A stretch of DNA of 17,478 bases from Betaproteobacteria bacterium (GTDB lineage Bacteria; Pseudomonadota; Gammaproteobacteria; Burkholderiales; SG8-39), in contig SHXL01000038.1 of the NCBI GenBank assembly GCA_009693345.1, positions 1 through 17,478 of the forward strand. Reading direction: 5' to 3'. The first letter of the stretch is position 1, and each line of letters begins with the position of its first letter. A model generated the notes under the pieces. It did not search any database. It saw only the letters and a program-made list of their open reading frames with translations, and was not told where the DNA came from. Positions 1 to 7,487 of this stretch are shown in pieces. The position numbers and the translations under genes are program-made.

Positions 1-19
1 GCCTGTAGCCCTCGGCCCC

Positions 20-181
20 TCATGCTCGCGCAACCGCAGATGGTGCAGTAAAGTAACAATGGCCCTGGTACAAAAGATCGGTCAGGTCAGCTGCGGAATC
101 CAATTGCAGGTTCACGCCGCCCGCGGCGATCTCGCGCAGTTCGCCCAGCCGCAGCGCCCGCCCGCCGAGAACGATGCTCAC
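20..181 (-). pseudogene. hutH: hutH N-terminal remnant (histidine ammonia-lyase)
   Basis: A GTG start at 179-181 overlaps the hutU stop codon as GTGA, the usual sign of translational coupling in an operon. The first ~31 residues (VSIVLGGRALRLGELREIAA, then GGVNLQLDSAA) look like the start of histidine ammonia-lyase, the enzyme that makes urocanate for HutU. From about position 88 leftwards the resemblance ends: the next 22 residues match nothing I know, and the frame stops with TGA at 20-22. The full enzyme has about 500 residues and an Ala-Ser-Gly catalytic loop, which is absent, as is the YGxNTGFG segment expected soon after the break. The other two frames do not restore it. It is either a deleted gene or a chimeric join in the assembly. 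The identification rests on a short stretch plus the hutU context, so it is moderate. Confidence 0.5.
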
Positions 182-1854
182 CCCGCGGCTCCCGTGCCGA
201 GCATCGGCAGGTCCAGCTTGTGCTTGCGCGCGGTTTCAATGGCGATGTCGTAGCCGGCGTCGGCATGGCGCATCACTCCGGTGGCAGGGTCGTTCCACAG
301 CACGCGCGCAAGGCGCGCTGCGGCCGCGTCGGTGCCGTCGCAGACCGACACCTGGCCCGAGTGCTGCGAATAGCCCAGTCCCACGCCGCCGCCATGATGG
401 AACGACACCCAGGTGGCGCCGCTCGCGCAGTTGAGCATCAGATTGAGCAATGGCCAGTCGGACACCGCATCCGAGCCATCCTTCATCGCCTCGGTCTCGC
501 GGTTGGGGCTTGCCACCGAACCGCTGTCCATGTGGTCGCGGCCCAGCGCCACTGGCGCCTTGAGTTCGCCCGTGCGCACCATCTCGTTGAAGGCGAGCCC
601 GGCCAGGTGCCTCTCGCCCAGCCCGAGCCAGCAGATGCGCGCGGGCAGTCCCTGGAACTTGATGCGCTTGGCGGCGAGGTCCAGCCAGCGGCCGAGCAGC
701 TTGTCCTGCGGGAAGAGTTCGCGGATCTTGGCGTCCGTTTTCGCGATGTCCTCCGGGTCGCCCGACAGCGCCGCCCAGCGAAACGGCCCCTTGCCCTGGC
801 AAAAGAGCGGCCGCACGTAAGCCGGTACGAATCCCGGGTAGTCGAAGGCGTTCTTCACGCCCACGTTCTTCGCCTCCTGGCGCAGGTTGTTGCCGTAGTC
901 CACGCAGGGCACGCCCATCGCCTTGAAATTGAGGATCGCGCGCACGTGGTTGGCGATCGCCTCGCGCGATGAAATCGCCACTTCCTCGGGATCCTTCTTG
1001 CGCAGATCGTGCCAGCGTGCGAGCGACCAGTGTTCCGGCAGATAGCCGTTGGCGGGGTCATGCGCGGAGGTCTGGTCGGTGACCAGGGAAGGGCGGAAAC
1101 GGGAATCTTTCGCCAACGCCAGGAATTTCGGCATCAGTTCCGCGGCATTGCCGAGCAGGCCGATGGATACCGGGCCGGTGGCGTTCTCCAGAATCCGTCT
1201 TGCCTCTTCTATCGAAGAAGCCTTCTTGTCCAGATAGCCCGTCGCGATCCGCATGTCGATGCGGGTCGGATCGCATTCCATCGCGATAATCGACGCACCG
1301 GCCATGGTCGCCGCGAGCGGCTGGGCGCCGCCCATGCCGCCCAGGCCGGCGGTGAGGATCCATTTGCCGGACCAGTCCCCGCTGTAGTGCTGGCGCCCGG
1401 CCTCGGCGAAGGTCTCGAAGGTGCCCTGCACGATGCCCTGGCTGCCGATGTAGATCCACGAACCGGCGGTCATCTGGCCGTACATCATCAGGCCCTTGCG
1501 GTCGAGCTCGTTGAAGTGCTCCCAGCTCGACCAGTTGGGCACCAGGTTGGAATTCGCGATCAGCACGCGCGGCGCGTCCGCGTGGGTCTTGAAGACGCCG
1601 ACCGGCTTGCCCGATTGCACGAGAAGGCTTTCGTCGCTCCCCAGCGTCTTCAGGCAGGCGACGATGGCGTCGAAACATTCCCAGTTGCGCGCCGCCTTGC
1701 CGATGCCGCCGTACACCACCAGGTCCTCGGGGCGCTCGGCGACCTCGGGATCGAGGTTGTTCATCAGCATGCGCAGCGGCGCCTCGGTCTGCCAGCTGCG
1801 GGCGTTCAATTGCGTGCCGCGCGGCGCGCGCACGGTGCGGGGTCCGGAAGTCAT
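178..1854 (-). CDS. hutU: Urocanate hydratase (urocanase)
   Basis: Cytoplasmic NAD-dependent enzyme of histidine degradation that converts urocanate to imidazolone propionate. The 558-residue length matches the family (about 555). Visible motifs are the NAD-binding glycine run GLGGMGG at residues 170-176 and the urocanase signature FQGLPARICW at 400-409, with the essential cysteine at 408. I chose the ATG at 1854 because GAGG lies 7 bases upstream (minus-strand copy of 1862-1865) and homologues begin about here; an upstream in-frame ATG at 1914 would add 20 unconvincing residues. It is divergent from the ABC importer at 1983 and runs directly into a hutH remnant through a GTGA overlap, so it is the first gene of what was a hut operon. 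Confidence 0.96.
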   Translation of the reverse strand: MTSGPRTVRAPRGTQLNARSWQTEAPLRMLMNNLDPEVAERPEDLVVYGGIGKAARNWECFDAIVACLKTLGSDESLLVQSGKPVGVFKTHADAPRVLIANSNLVPNWSSWEHFNELDRKGLMMYGQMTAGSWIYIGSQGIVQGTFETFAEAGRQHYSGDWSGKWILTAGLGGMGGAQPLAATMAGASIIAMECDPTRIDMRIATGYLDKKASSIEEARRILENATGPVSIGLLGNAAELMPKFLALAKDSRFRPSLVTDQTSAHDPANGYLPEHWSLARWHDLRKKDPEEVAISSREAIANHVRAILNFKAMGVPCVDYGNNLRQEAKNVGVKNAFDYPGFVPAYVRPLFCQGKGPFRWAALSGDPEDIAKTDAKIRELFPQDKLLGRWLDLAAKRIKFQGLPARICWLGLGERHLAGLAFNEMVRTGELKAPVALGRDHMDSGSVASPNRETEAMKDGSDAVSDWPLLNLMLNCASGATWVSFHHGGGVGLGYSQHSGQVSVCDGTDAAAARLARVLWNDPATGVMRHADAGYDIAIETARKHKLDLPMLGTGAAG

Positions 1855-1916
1855 GGTTGTGCCTCGTTTGCTTTTTGTGACATGTAAATCAAGACAGTAG
1901 CAGGCTGCCGACATGG

Positions 1917-1955
1917 TTGACGCGGAACATATTCATGATTTTTAACAGATACAAT
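1917..1955 (+). promoter_or_regulatory. Candidate promoter region for the ABC importer
   Basis: The 128-base gap between the divergent hutU and receptor genes holds an AT-rich patch unlike its surroundings. It has TTGACG at 1917-1922 and, 18 bases on, TTTAAC at 1941-1946. A better -10 match, TACAAT at 1950-1955, lacks a good -35 at standard spacing. The exact boxes are uncertain; the patch itself and its position upstream of an AGGGAG ribosome site are seen directly. No operator palindrome stood out. Confidence 0.35.
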
Positions 1956-1982
1956 ATACTGAATTCCACAAGGGAGATTTTC

Positions 1983-2918
1983 ATGAAACTGCTTTCCTTC
2001 ATCGCTGCTGCGGGAATTGCCGCCTTTTCGACCGCGCAGGCGCAGGAAAAAGTTACTCTTGGCATGAGCGGCTGGACCGGCTTCCAGCCGCTGAAGCTCG
2101 CTGAGCTGGCCGGCATCTTCAAAAAGAACGGCGTCGACATCGAAATCCGCTTCATCCCGCCGGTGCCGCGCTCGGCGGCGCTCGCCGCGGGCGCGATCAA
2201 CGCAGCGGCCACCACGGTGGACCAGCACATTGTCTGGACCTCGGCCGGCATCGACACCGTGCAGGTGGCGCTGATCGACAAGTCGAACGGCGGTGACGGT
2301 CTCGCGGTGCGCAACAACATCAATTCGATCAAGGAACTCAAGGGCAAGACGGTGAACGTGGACGGCCCAGGCACCGTGCAGCACTTCATGCTGTCGTACA
2401 TCCTGGAAAAGAACGGCCTGTCGATCCAGGACGTGATCCGCGTGACGATGGGCGCGCAGCCGGCCGCCCAGGCTTTCGTCACGGGGCAAAGCGATGCTGC
2501 GGTGACCTACGAGCCGTATCTGTCCACGGTGCGCGCCAGGCCGGACGCCGGCAAGATTCTGGTGACCTCCAAGGAGTACCCGGTGGTGATCGACGTGCTG
2601 GTGTTCAAGAGGGATTTCATCGCCAAGAATCCGAAGGTCGTTAAGGCGACGGTGGACAGCTTCTTCGAAGCGCTCGACATGCTCAAGAAAGAGCCCGCCA
2701 AGGCCTACGAGCTGATGGGCAGCACGGTGAAGCAACCGGGCGAGGCCTTCGCCAAGTCGGCCGCCTTCATCACCTGGCAGGACCGCGACATGAACAAGGC
2801 CTACTATGCGAAGGAGCATGCTCAGTTCACCGAGTTCGCGGTGCGCGTGCTGAAGTTCAACCGCGTGATCCAGAAGGAGCCGAAGGCCAGGGACATGATC
2901 AATCTTGGCTTCCAGTAA
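1983..2918 (+). CDS. NitT/TauT-type ABC transporter substrate-binding protein
   Basis: Periplasmic receptor of an ABC importer, 311 residues. The start is the ATG at 1983, with AGGGAG at 1971-1976 six bases before it; it gives a classic signal peptide (MKLLSFIAAAGIAAFSTAQA, cleavage before QEK). The mature part opens with the VTLGMSGWTGFQPLKLAELA pattern of the SsuA/TauA/ThiY-like fold, then AALAAGAINAAAT and a GQSDAAVTYEP segment near residue 170-180, typical of the family. It heads a three-gene set with permease and ATPase. Family members bind sulfonates, nitrate, pyrimidine precursors or aromatic acids, and the ligand cannot be read here. Its divergence from hutU makes a histidine-pathway ligand possible, but this is only inference. 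Confidence 0.9.
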   Translation: MKLLSFIAAAGIAAFSTAQAQEKVTLGMSGWTGFQPLKLAELAGIFKKNGVDIEIRFIPPVPRSAALAAGAINAAATTVDQHIVWTSAGIDTVQVALIDKSNGGDGLAVRNNINSIKELKGKTVNVDGPGTVQHFMLSYILEKNGLSIQDVIRVTMGAQPAAQAFVTGQSDAAVTYEPYLSTVRARPDAGKILVTSKEYPVVIDVLVFKRDFIAKNPKVVKATVDSFFEALDMLKKEPAKAYELMGSTVKQPGEAFAKSAAFITWQDRDMNKAYYAKEHAQFTEFAVRVLKFNRVIQKEPKARDMINLGFQ

Positions 2919-2930
2919 TTCGTTGCAAGT

Positions 2931-3704
2931 TTGTTCGAGCCGCTAAAACCCGTCCCGCGCGACGCCAGGATCTTTCTCGGCGCCGCGTTCTTTGTCGTCT
3001 TCCTGGCCGCGTGGGCGCTTGCCACCTTTGGTGGGCTGATCGACGAATTGTTCCTGAAAGACCCGGTTTACACGCTGAAGATCGGCATCGAGCTCTTCAC
3101 AGAGTACGGCTTCCTCAAGGATGTCGGCGTCACGGTGTGGCGCGTGGTCGGCGGCTTTGTTCTCGCCGCGGCGGTCGCAGTGCCGCTGGGCATCCTGATG
3201 GGGGCCTTCAAGCCCATCGAGGCGTTCTTCGAACCCTTCATCTCGTTCGCGCGTTATATGCCGGCCTCGGCCTTCATTCCGCTCCTGATCCTCTGGGCGG
3301 GCGTGGGTGAGGCGCAGAAGCTGCTGGTGATCTTCATCGGTTCGGTATTCCAACTCGTGTTGATGATTTCTGTAATCGTCGGCTCGACACGTCGCGACCT
3401 GGTTGAGGCAGCGTACACGCTGGGGGCGGATTCGGGCGGCATCGTGCGCCGCGTGATGCTGCCGGGCGCCGCACCGCAGATCGCCGAGACGCTGCGCCTG
3501 GTGCTGGGCTGGGCCTGGACCTACGTCATCGTCGCCGAACTGGTGGGTTCGTCCTCGGGCATCGGCCACATGATCATGGACAGCCAGCGGCTGCTGGATA
3601 CCGGGCAGATGATCTTCGGCATTTTCTGTATCGGCGTCATCGGCCTTGTTTCCGATCTGATCTTCAAGTGGGTGAACCAGAGGCTCTACCCATGGGCTTT
3701 CTGA
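2931..3704 (+). CDS. ABC transporter permease (NitT/TauT type, SsuC-like)
   Basis: Inner-membrane permease of the importer, 257 residues, with about six hydrophobic segments. The EAA loop that contacts the ATPase is visible as EAAYTLGADSGG followed by IVRRVMLPGAAPQI near residues 161-186. The frame is the same as that of the upstream receptor gene: its TAA at 2916-2918 is followed by only four codons before the TTG at 2931, which is the only usable start. No clear Shine-Dalgarno site precedes it, so initiation probably depends on ribosomes finishing the receptor gene. The 3' end overlaps the ATPase gene by 13 bases. Confidence 0.92.
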   Translation: MFEPLKPVPRDARIFLGAAFFVVFLAAWALATFGGLIDELFLKDPVYTLKIGIELFTEYGFLKDVGVTVWRVVGGFVLAAAVAVPLGILMGAFKPIEAFFEPFISFARYMPASAFIPLLILWAGVGEAQKLLVIFIGSVFQLVLMISVIVGSTRRDLVEAAYTLGADSGGIVRRVMLPGAAPQIAETLRLVLGWAWTYVIVAELVGSSSGIGHMIMDSQRLLDTGQMIFGIFCIGVIGLVSDLIFKWVNQRLYPWAF

Positions 3705-4462
3705 GCGTCGAGGCGGTGTCGAAGGAGTTTCCCGGCGTGCGCGGCAGTGCCGTCACGCGCGCGCTCGAGACCACCGACCTCACCGTCGAAGACAACGATT
3801 TCATCACTATTCTGGGGCCCTCGGGCTGCGGCAAGTCGACGCTGTTGCGCATCATCGCCGGTCTGGAGACGCTCGGCACCGGCCGCGTGCTGCTCGATGG
3901 CGCGCCGGTGGCGCGGCCGGGCCCGGACCGCGGCATGGTGTTCCAGTCCTATACGCTGTTTCCGTGGCTCACCGTGCGCGATAACATCCGCTTCGGCTCA
4001 CGCGCCTCGGACGCGAAGGCCGATGAATTGATCGGCAAGGTCGGCCTGCGCGGCTTCGAGAATCATTTTCCGAAGATGCTCTCGGGTGGCATGCAGCAGC
4101 GCACGGCGCTCGCTCGCGCGCTTGCCAACGACCCGAAGATCCTGCTGCTCGACGAGCCCTTCGGCGCGCTCGACAACCAGACCCGCGCGCTGATGCAGGA
4201 ACTGCTGCTCGGCATCTGGGAGGCGGACAAGAAAACCGTGCTCTTCGTCACTCACGACATCGACGAGGCGATCTTCATGGCCAACCGCGTCGCGGTGATG
4301 TCGGCGCGGCCCGGGCGCATCAAGGCGACGCTGGCAATCGACCTGCCGCACCCGCGGCATTACACCATGAAGACGACCCCCGAGTTCTCGCGCTATAAAG
4401 CGGAAATCACGGAACAGATCCGCGTCGAGTCGATCCGCGCCATCGAGATGGAGGCCGCGTAA
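3692..4462 (+). CDS. ABC transporter ATP-binding protein (NitT/TauT type, SsuB-like)
   Basis: Cytoplasmic ATPase that powers the importer, 256 residues, normal length for the family. Walker A is GPSGCGKST at 42-50, the Q-loop glutamine is at 85, the ABC signature LSGGMQQR is at 130-137, Walker B ILLLDEP is at 150-156 and the switch histidine is at 188. FQSYTLFPWLTV after the Q-loop and THDIDEAIFMANRV are typical of the SsuB/TauB/NrtD group. I chose the ATG at 3692 (AGAGG at 3679-3683) over a GTG at 3668, since it sits at good spacing and homologues start there. It overlaps the permease end, so the three genes form one operon. Confidence 0.95.
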   Translation: MGFLSVEAVSKEFPGVRGSAVTRALETTDLTVEDNDFITILGPSGCGKSTLLRIIAGLETLGTGRVLLDGAPVARPGPDRGMVFQSYTLFPWLTVRDNIRFGSRASDAKADELIGKVGLRGFENHFPKMLSGGMQQRTALARALANDPKILLLDEPFGALDNQTRALMQELLLGIWEADKKTVLFVTHDIDEAIFMANRVAVMSARPGRIKATLAIDLPHPRHYTMKTTPEFSRYKAEITEQIRVESIRAIEMEAA

Positions 4463-4538
4463 CCGGCAGACTAGCAATTCCGTGGGTGTTCCGCGGGGTC
4501 CGGCTACAATGCCGGTCGAGGAATCGCCGAATACCAAC

Positions 4539-4871
4539 ATGTCGATCGGCACGCACCACTGGCCCGCGCAAGAACGGGTGACCTACGGCAGACCTGCGGT
4601 GGAAGCCCTCGCTGAAGAGGTCGCGCGTGCCGAGGCGCGCCAGGCCGACGTCAGTGCGGCTTTCGGCGGCAGGAACGGGCCGGCCGGCGTGTGTTTGAAG
4701 AATTTTGTCGCCGGCCTGGGTCTGCCCGTCCAGTTGCGCGACGTCGGCGTCGCAAAAGACGAGTTGCCGGCGATTGCCGCGAGTTGGGATGGCAGCGGCC
4801 CGATTACCACCAACCCGCGCAAGATTCGCGGAAAAGAGGATCTGCTCGAGATCCTCGAACTCGCCTGGTAA
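4539..4871 (+). pseudogene. Iron-type alcohol dehydrogenase / maleylacetate reductase remnant with internal deletion
   Basis: The open frame encodes 110 residues. The first ~30 (MSIGTHHWPAQERV, YGRPAVEALAEE) look like the start of an iron-containing alcohol dehydrogenase of the maleylacetate reductase type. From about RQADVSAAF onward it matches the C-terminal end of the same family (LGLPVQLRDVGV, then ITTNPRKIRGKEDLLEILE). A normal member has about 350-390 residues, so the NAD-binding domain and the metal-binding histidines are missing between roughly residues 30 and 35, while the frame remains open. No good ribosome site precedes the ATG (GAGG at 4518-4521 is 17 bases away). A catalytic role is ruled out by the missing core. 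Its TAA directly abuts the stop codon of the aldehyde dehydrogenase on the other strand. Confidence 0.72.
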
Positions 4872-6296
4872 TCAGCCCTTGAGTTGCAGGCTCTTGTACT
4901 CGAGGAATTCCTCGAGCCCGTAGATCCCGGCTTCACGGCCGTGGCCGGATTGCTTGAAGCCGCCGAACGGCGCGTTCATGTTGAATGCGCCGCCGTTCAC
5001 ATCCACCTGCCCGGCGCGGATGCGGCGCGCCACTCTCTGCGCGCGCGCGTCGTCCGCCGACCACACCGCGCCGGCGAGCCCGTAGGGGGTGTCGTTGGCG
5101 ATGCGAATCGCCTCTTCTTCGTCCTTGTAGGGGATGATCGACAGCACCGGACCGAAGATCTCTTCCTGCGTGATGGTCATTGAATTCTTCACCTTGCCGA
5201 ATATGGTGGGCTTGACGAAGTAGCCTCCAGGAACTCCCTCGGGCTTGTCCGCGCCGCCTGTCAGAAGTTCCGGGCCTTCCTCTATACCCTTCTTGATATA
5301 GCCGCGGACGCGGTCGAGCTGCATTTGGGAGGACAGCGGGCCGAGGCGCGTCGCCTCGGACATCGGATCGCCGAGCGTGAAGCCCTTGGCGACTTCGACG
5401 GCAATCCTGGAAGCTTCCTGATAGAGAGAATCTGGAACCAACATTCTCGTCAAGGCGGTACAGGTCTGCCCGGAGTTTAGATAGCAACCGTTGACCGTGC
5501 CCTTCACGGCGGCGGCGAGGTCGGCATCCTCGAGGATCACGGAAGCGGACTTGCCGCCGAGTTCCAGCGCCACGCGCTTCACGGTCTGCGCGGCGACTTC
5601 GGAAATTCTCTTGCCGGCGCGTGTCGAGTCGGTGAAGGAAATCATGTCCACCTGCGGGTGTTTCACCAGTGCCTCGCCCGCGGCGGGACCGAAACCGGTC
5701 ACGAGATTGAACACGCCCTTGGGCAGGCCGGCGGCCTCGATCACTTCGGCGAGAATGAAGGCGTTGAACGGCGCGACTTCGGAGGGCTTGAGCACCACGG
5801 TGCAGCCGGGGGCAAGCGCGGGCGCGACCTTGAGCGCGATCTGGTGCAGCTGATAGTTCCAGGGCGTGATGGCGCCGACCACGCCGACGGCTTCGCGTAC
5901 GACGACAGAGTTACCGACACGTTCTTCAAACTTATAGTCGTTCAAAATCTTTGAATAATTTCCAAAATTGGCAATCGGCAAGCCAGCCTGGATGCGGCCC
6001 GCGAGCTTGATCGGCATGCCGACTTCCTGCGCGATGGTGGATCCCAGTTCCGCGGCGCGCGCCTTCAGGCCGTCGGAGATCTTCTGCAGATACCCCGCGC
6101 GTTCCGCCGCGGGCGTTGCGCTCCACCCTTCGAAGGCTGCGCGCGCCGCCGCCACCGCCGCGTCGATGTCCTTTTCGCCGCCGGCCGGCACTTTGCCGAT
6201 AACTTCGCCGGTGCCGGCGTTGTGCACGTCGATCGTATCCTTCGAGGCAGGGGCGATCCATTGACCGTTGATGAAGAACTTGTCGCGCACGATCAT
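4872..6296 (-). CDS. NAD(P)-dependent aldehyde dehydrogenase
   Basis: Soluble enzyme oxidising an aldehyde to its acid; 474 residues, normal for the superfamily. The TPWNYQ motif carries the oxyanion asparagine at 147, LELGGKSA gives the general-base glutamate at 245, and NSGQTCT gives the catalytic cysteine at 279; EEIFGPVLS and GGFKQSGHGRE follow in the right order. The coenzyme motif usually read as FTGS is FTDS here (221-224). The start ATG at 6296 has a strong AGGGAGG five bases upstream (6302-6308). It is divergent from the zinc alcohol dehydrogenase at 6356, which could feed it aldehyde. The substrate is not evident; the form resembles broad-range members rather than betaine-aldehyde or semialdehyde specialists. 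Confidence 0.95.
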   Translation of the reverse strand: MIVRDKFFINGQWIAPASKDTIDVHNAGTGEVIGKVPAGGEKDIDAAVAAARAAFEGWSATPAAERAGYLQKISDGLKARAAELGSTIAQEVGMPIKLAGRIQAGLPIANFGNYSKILNDYKFEERVGNSVVVREAVGVVGAITPWNYQLHQIALKVAPALAPGCTVVLKPSEVAPFNAFILAEVIEAAGLPKGVFNLVTGFGPAAGEALVKHPQVDMISFTDSTRAGKRISEVAAQTVKRVALELGGKSASVILEDADLAAAVKGTVNGCYLNSGQTCTALTRMLVPDSLYQEASRIAVEVAKGFTLGDPMSEATRLGPLSSQMQLDRVRGYIKKGIEEGPELLTGGADKPEGVPGGYFVKPTIFGKVKNSMTITQEEIFGPVLSIIPYKDEEEAIRIANDTPYGLAGAVWSADDARAQRVARRIRAGQVDVNGGAFNMNAPFGGFKQSGHGREAGIYGLEEFLEYKSLQLKG

Positions 6297-6342
6297 GCAA
6301 ACCTCCCTGGAACGGGCGGCTATTTTAGCCGAGGCGTCGCGC

Positions 6343-6348
6343 TATACT
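6343..6348 (+). promoter_or_regulatory. Candidate -10 box (TATACT) for a near-leaderless adh transcript
   Basis: TATACT, one mismatch from consensus, ends 7 bases before the ATG at 6356. Transcription would start at or just before the start codon, leaving no room for a ribosome site, and none is visible. No good -35 is seen 17 bases upstream. The call rests on one hexamer in a 59-base divergent gap. Confidence 0.35.
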
Positions 6349-6355
6349 TTCCGCC

Positions 6356-7462
6356 ATGCCCCACTCCTCCAAAGCAGTGATCTGCCGCGAGCTGAACAAG
6401 CCCGTCGTAGTCGAAACCATCACCGTCGATGGCCCGAAGCGCGGTGAGGTGACGGTGAGGATCGCCGCCTGCGGCGTGTGCCATTCGGATCTCTCCGCGA
6501 CCAACGGCACCATTGCGCTGCCGCCGCCGCTTGTCCTCGGCCACGAGGGCGCGGGCGAAGTGATCGAAATCGGAGAGGGCGTCACGAGTTTCGCGGCCGG
6601 CGACCACGTGGTCAGCTCGTTCATCTACATGTGCGGCAAGTGCCGCTATTGCTCGGCCGGCCGGCCGGTGCTCTGCATGGAACAGGGTAAGGCGCTCCTT
6701 ACGCCGGCCGAGGGCACGCCGCGAACCAGGGACAGGGACGGCAAGCCGCTCAACATTTTCTCGGGCTGCGGCGTGATGGCCGAGTACGCCACGCTTTCGG
6801 TGGACAACGTGGTCAAGATCGATCCGACGATTCCGCTCGACCGCGCGGCGCTGGTGGGCTGCGCGGTGACCACCGGCGTGGGCGCGGTGTTCAATACCGC
6901 GAAAGTGGAGTCGGGCTCGAGCGTCGCGGTGTTCGGCTGCGGCGGCGTGGGACTGAACGCGATCCAGGGCGCCGCGATTGCGGGCGCCGAGCGCATCCTC
7001 GCCATCGACACCCTGCAGTCGAAACTGGAGTTGGCGAAGAAATTCGGCGCCACCGATACCCTGCTCGCGACGCCCGGCCAGGACCCCACCAAGGAAATAA
7101 AAAAGCTTACCGGCGGCGGGCCGGACTACGCTTTCGAATGCGTGGGTTCGGGCGCGCTCGCCGAGGCCGCCTACAAGGCGATTCGGCGCGGCGGCAAGGC
7201 GGTGATCGTCGGCGTGGCGCGCGCGACCGACGCCGCCTGCTTCAAGCCGATGACGATGGTGTTCGAGGAAAAAACGCTGCAGGGCAGCTACTTCGGCTCC
7301 TGCGTGCCGCGCATCGATTTCCCGCGCATGCTGCAGCTCTACATGGCGGGCAGGCTCAAGCTGGACGAGCTGATCACCAAGCGCTACAAGATCGACGAGG
7401 CGCCGCAGGCCTTCGCCGACCTGGAATCGGGCAAAAACGCGCGCGGCGTGATCGTCTTCTAG
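6356..7462 (+). CDS. Zinc-dependent medium-chain alcohol dehydrogenase (class III-like)
   Basis: Soluble NAD-dependent alcohol dehydrogenase, 368 residues. Catalytic zinc ligands are visible as Cys42 (GVCHSD), His63 (GHEGAGE) and Cys169 (GCAVTTG). The structural zinc site is intact, with Cys93, Cys96, Cys99 and Cys107. The nucleotide fold shows GCGGVG at 194-199 and Asp218 at the end of the second strand, which favours NAD over NADP. The GCAVTTGVGAVFNTA and GGVGLNAIQGA segments resemble the class III (glutathione-dependent formaldehyde) and related AdhD groups, but the substrate is not settled. It is divergent from the aldehyde dehydrogenase, suggesting stepwise oxidation of an alcohol to an acid. 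The start codon follows a TATACT box so closely that the message may be leaderless. Confidence 0.94.
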   Translation: MPHSSKAVICRELNKPVVVETITVDGPKRGEVTVRIAACGVCHSDLSATNGTIALPPPLVLGHEGAGEVIEIGEGVTSFAAGDHVVSSFIYMCGKCRYCSAGRPVLCMEQGKALLTPAEGTPRTRDRDGKPLNIFSGCGVMAEYATLSVDNVVKIDPTIPLDRAALVGCAVTTGVGAVFNTAKVESGSSVAVFGCGGVGLNAIQGAAIAGAERILAIDTLQSKLELAKKFGATDTLLATPGQDPTKEIKKLTGGGPDYAFECVGSGALAEAAYKAIRRGGKAVIVGVARATDAACFKPMTMVFEEKTLQGSYFGSCVPRIDFPRMLQLYMAGRLKLDELITKRYKIDEAPQAFADLESGKNARGVIVF

Positions 7463-7463
7463 A

Positions 7464-7486
7464 AAATCGGGGTCTGAGCCCGATTT
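7464..7486. terminator. Bidirectional hairpin terminator between convergent genes
   Basis: AAATCGGG (7464-7471), a 7-base loop and CCCGATTT (7479-7486) form a perfect 8-base-pair stem flanked by A and T runs. It lies exactly between the alcohol dehydrogenase stop (7462) and the receptor stop on the other strand (7488), so it can serve both. The T tracts are short, so efficiency is uncertain. Confidence 0.6.
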
Positions 7487-7487
7487 C

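Noticed and set aside
1..51. Tail of a plus-strand gene ending in TAA at 49-51
   Set aside because: Only 16 codons are visible and they match no family I know; it cannot be told from chance.
1009..1887. A 292-codon plus-strand frame opposite hutU
   Set aside because: It is a shadow of hutU, which has the full urocanase signature.
1851..2819. A 322-codon minus-strand frame opposite the ABC receptor gene
   Set aside because: It is antisense to a gene with a signal peptide and ribosome site, and its product resembles no known protein.
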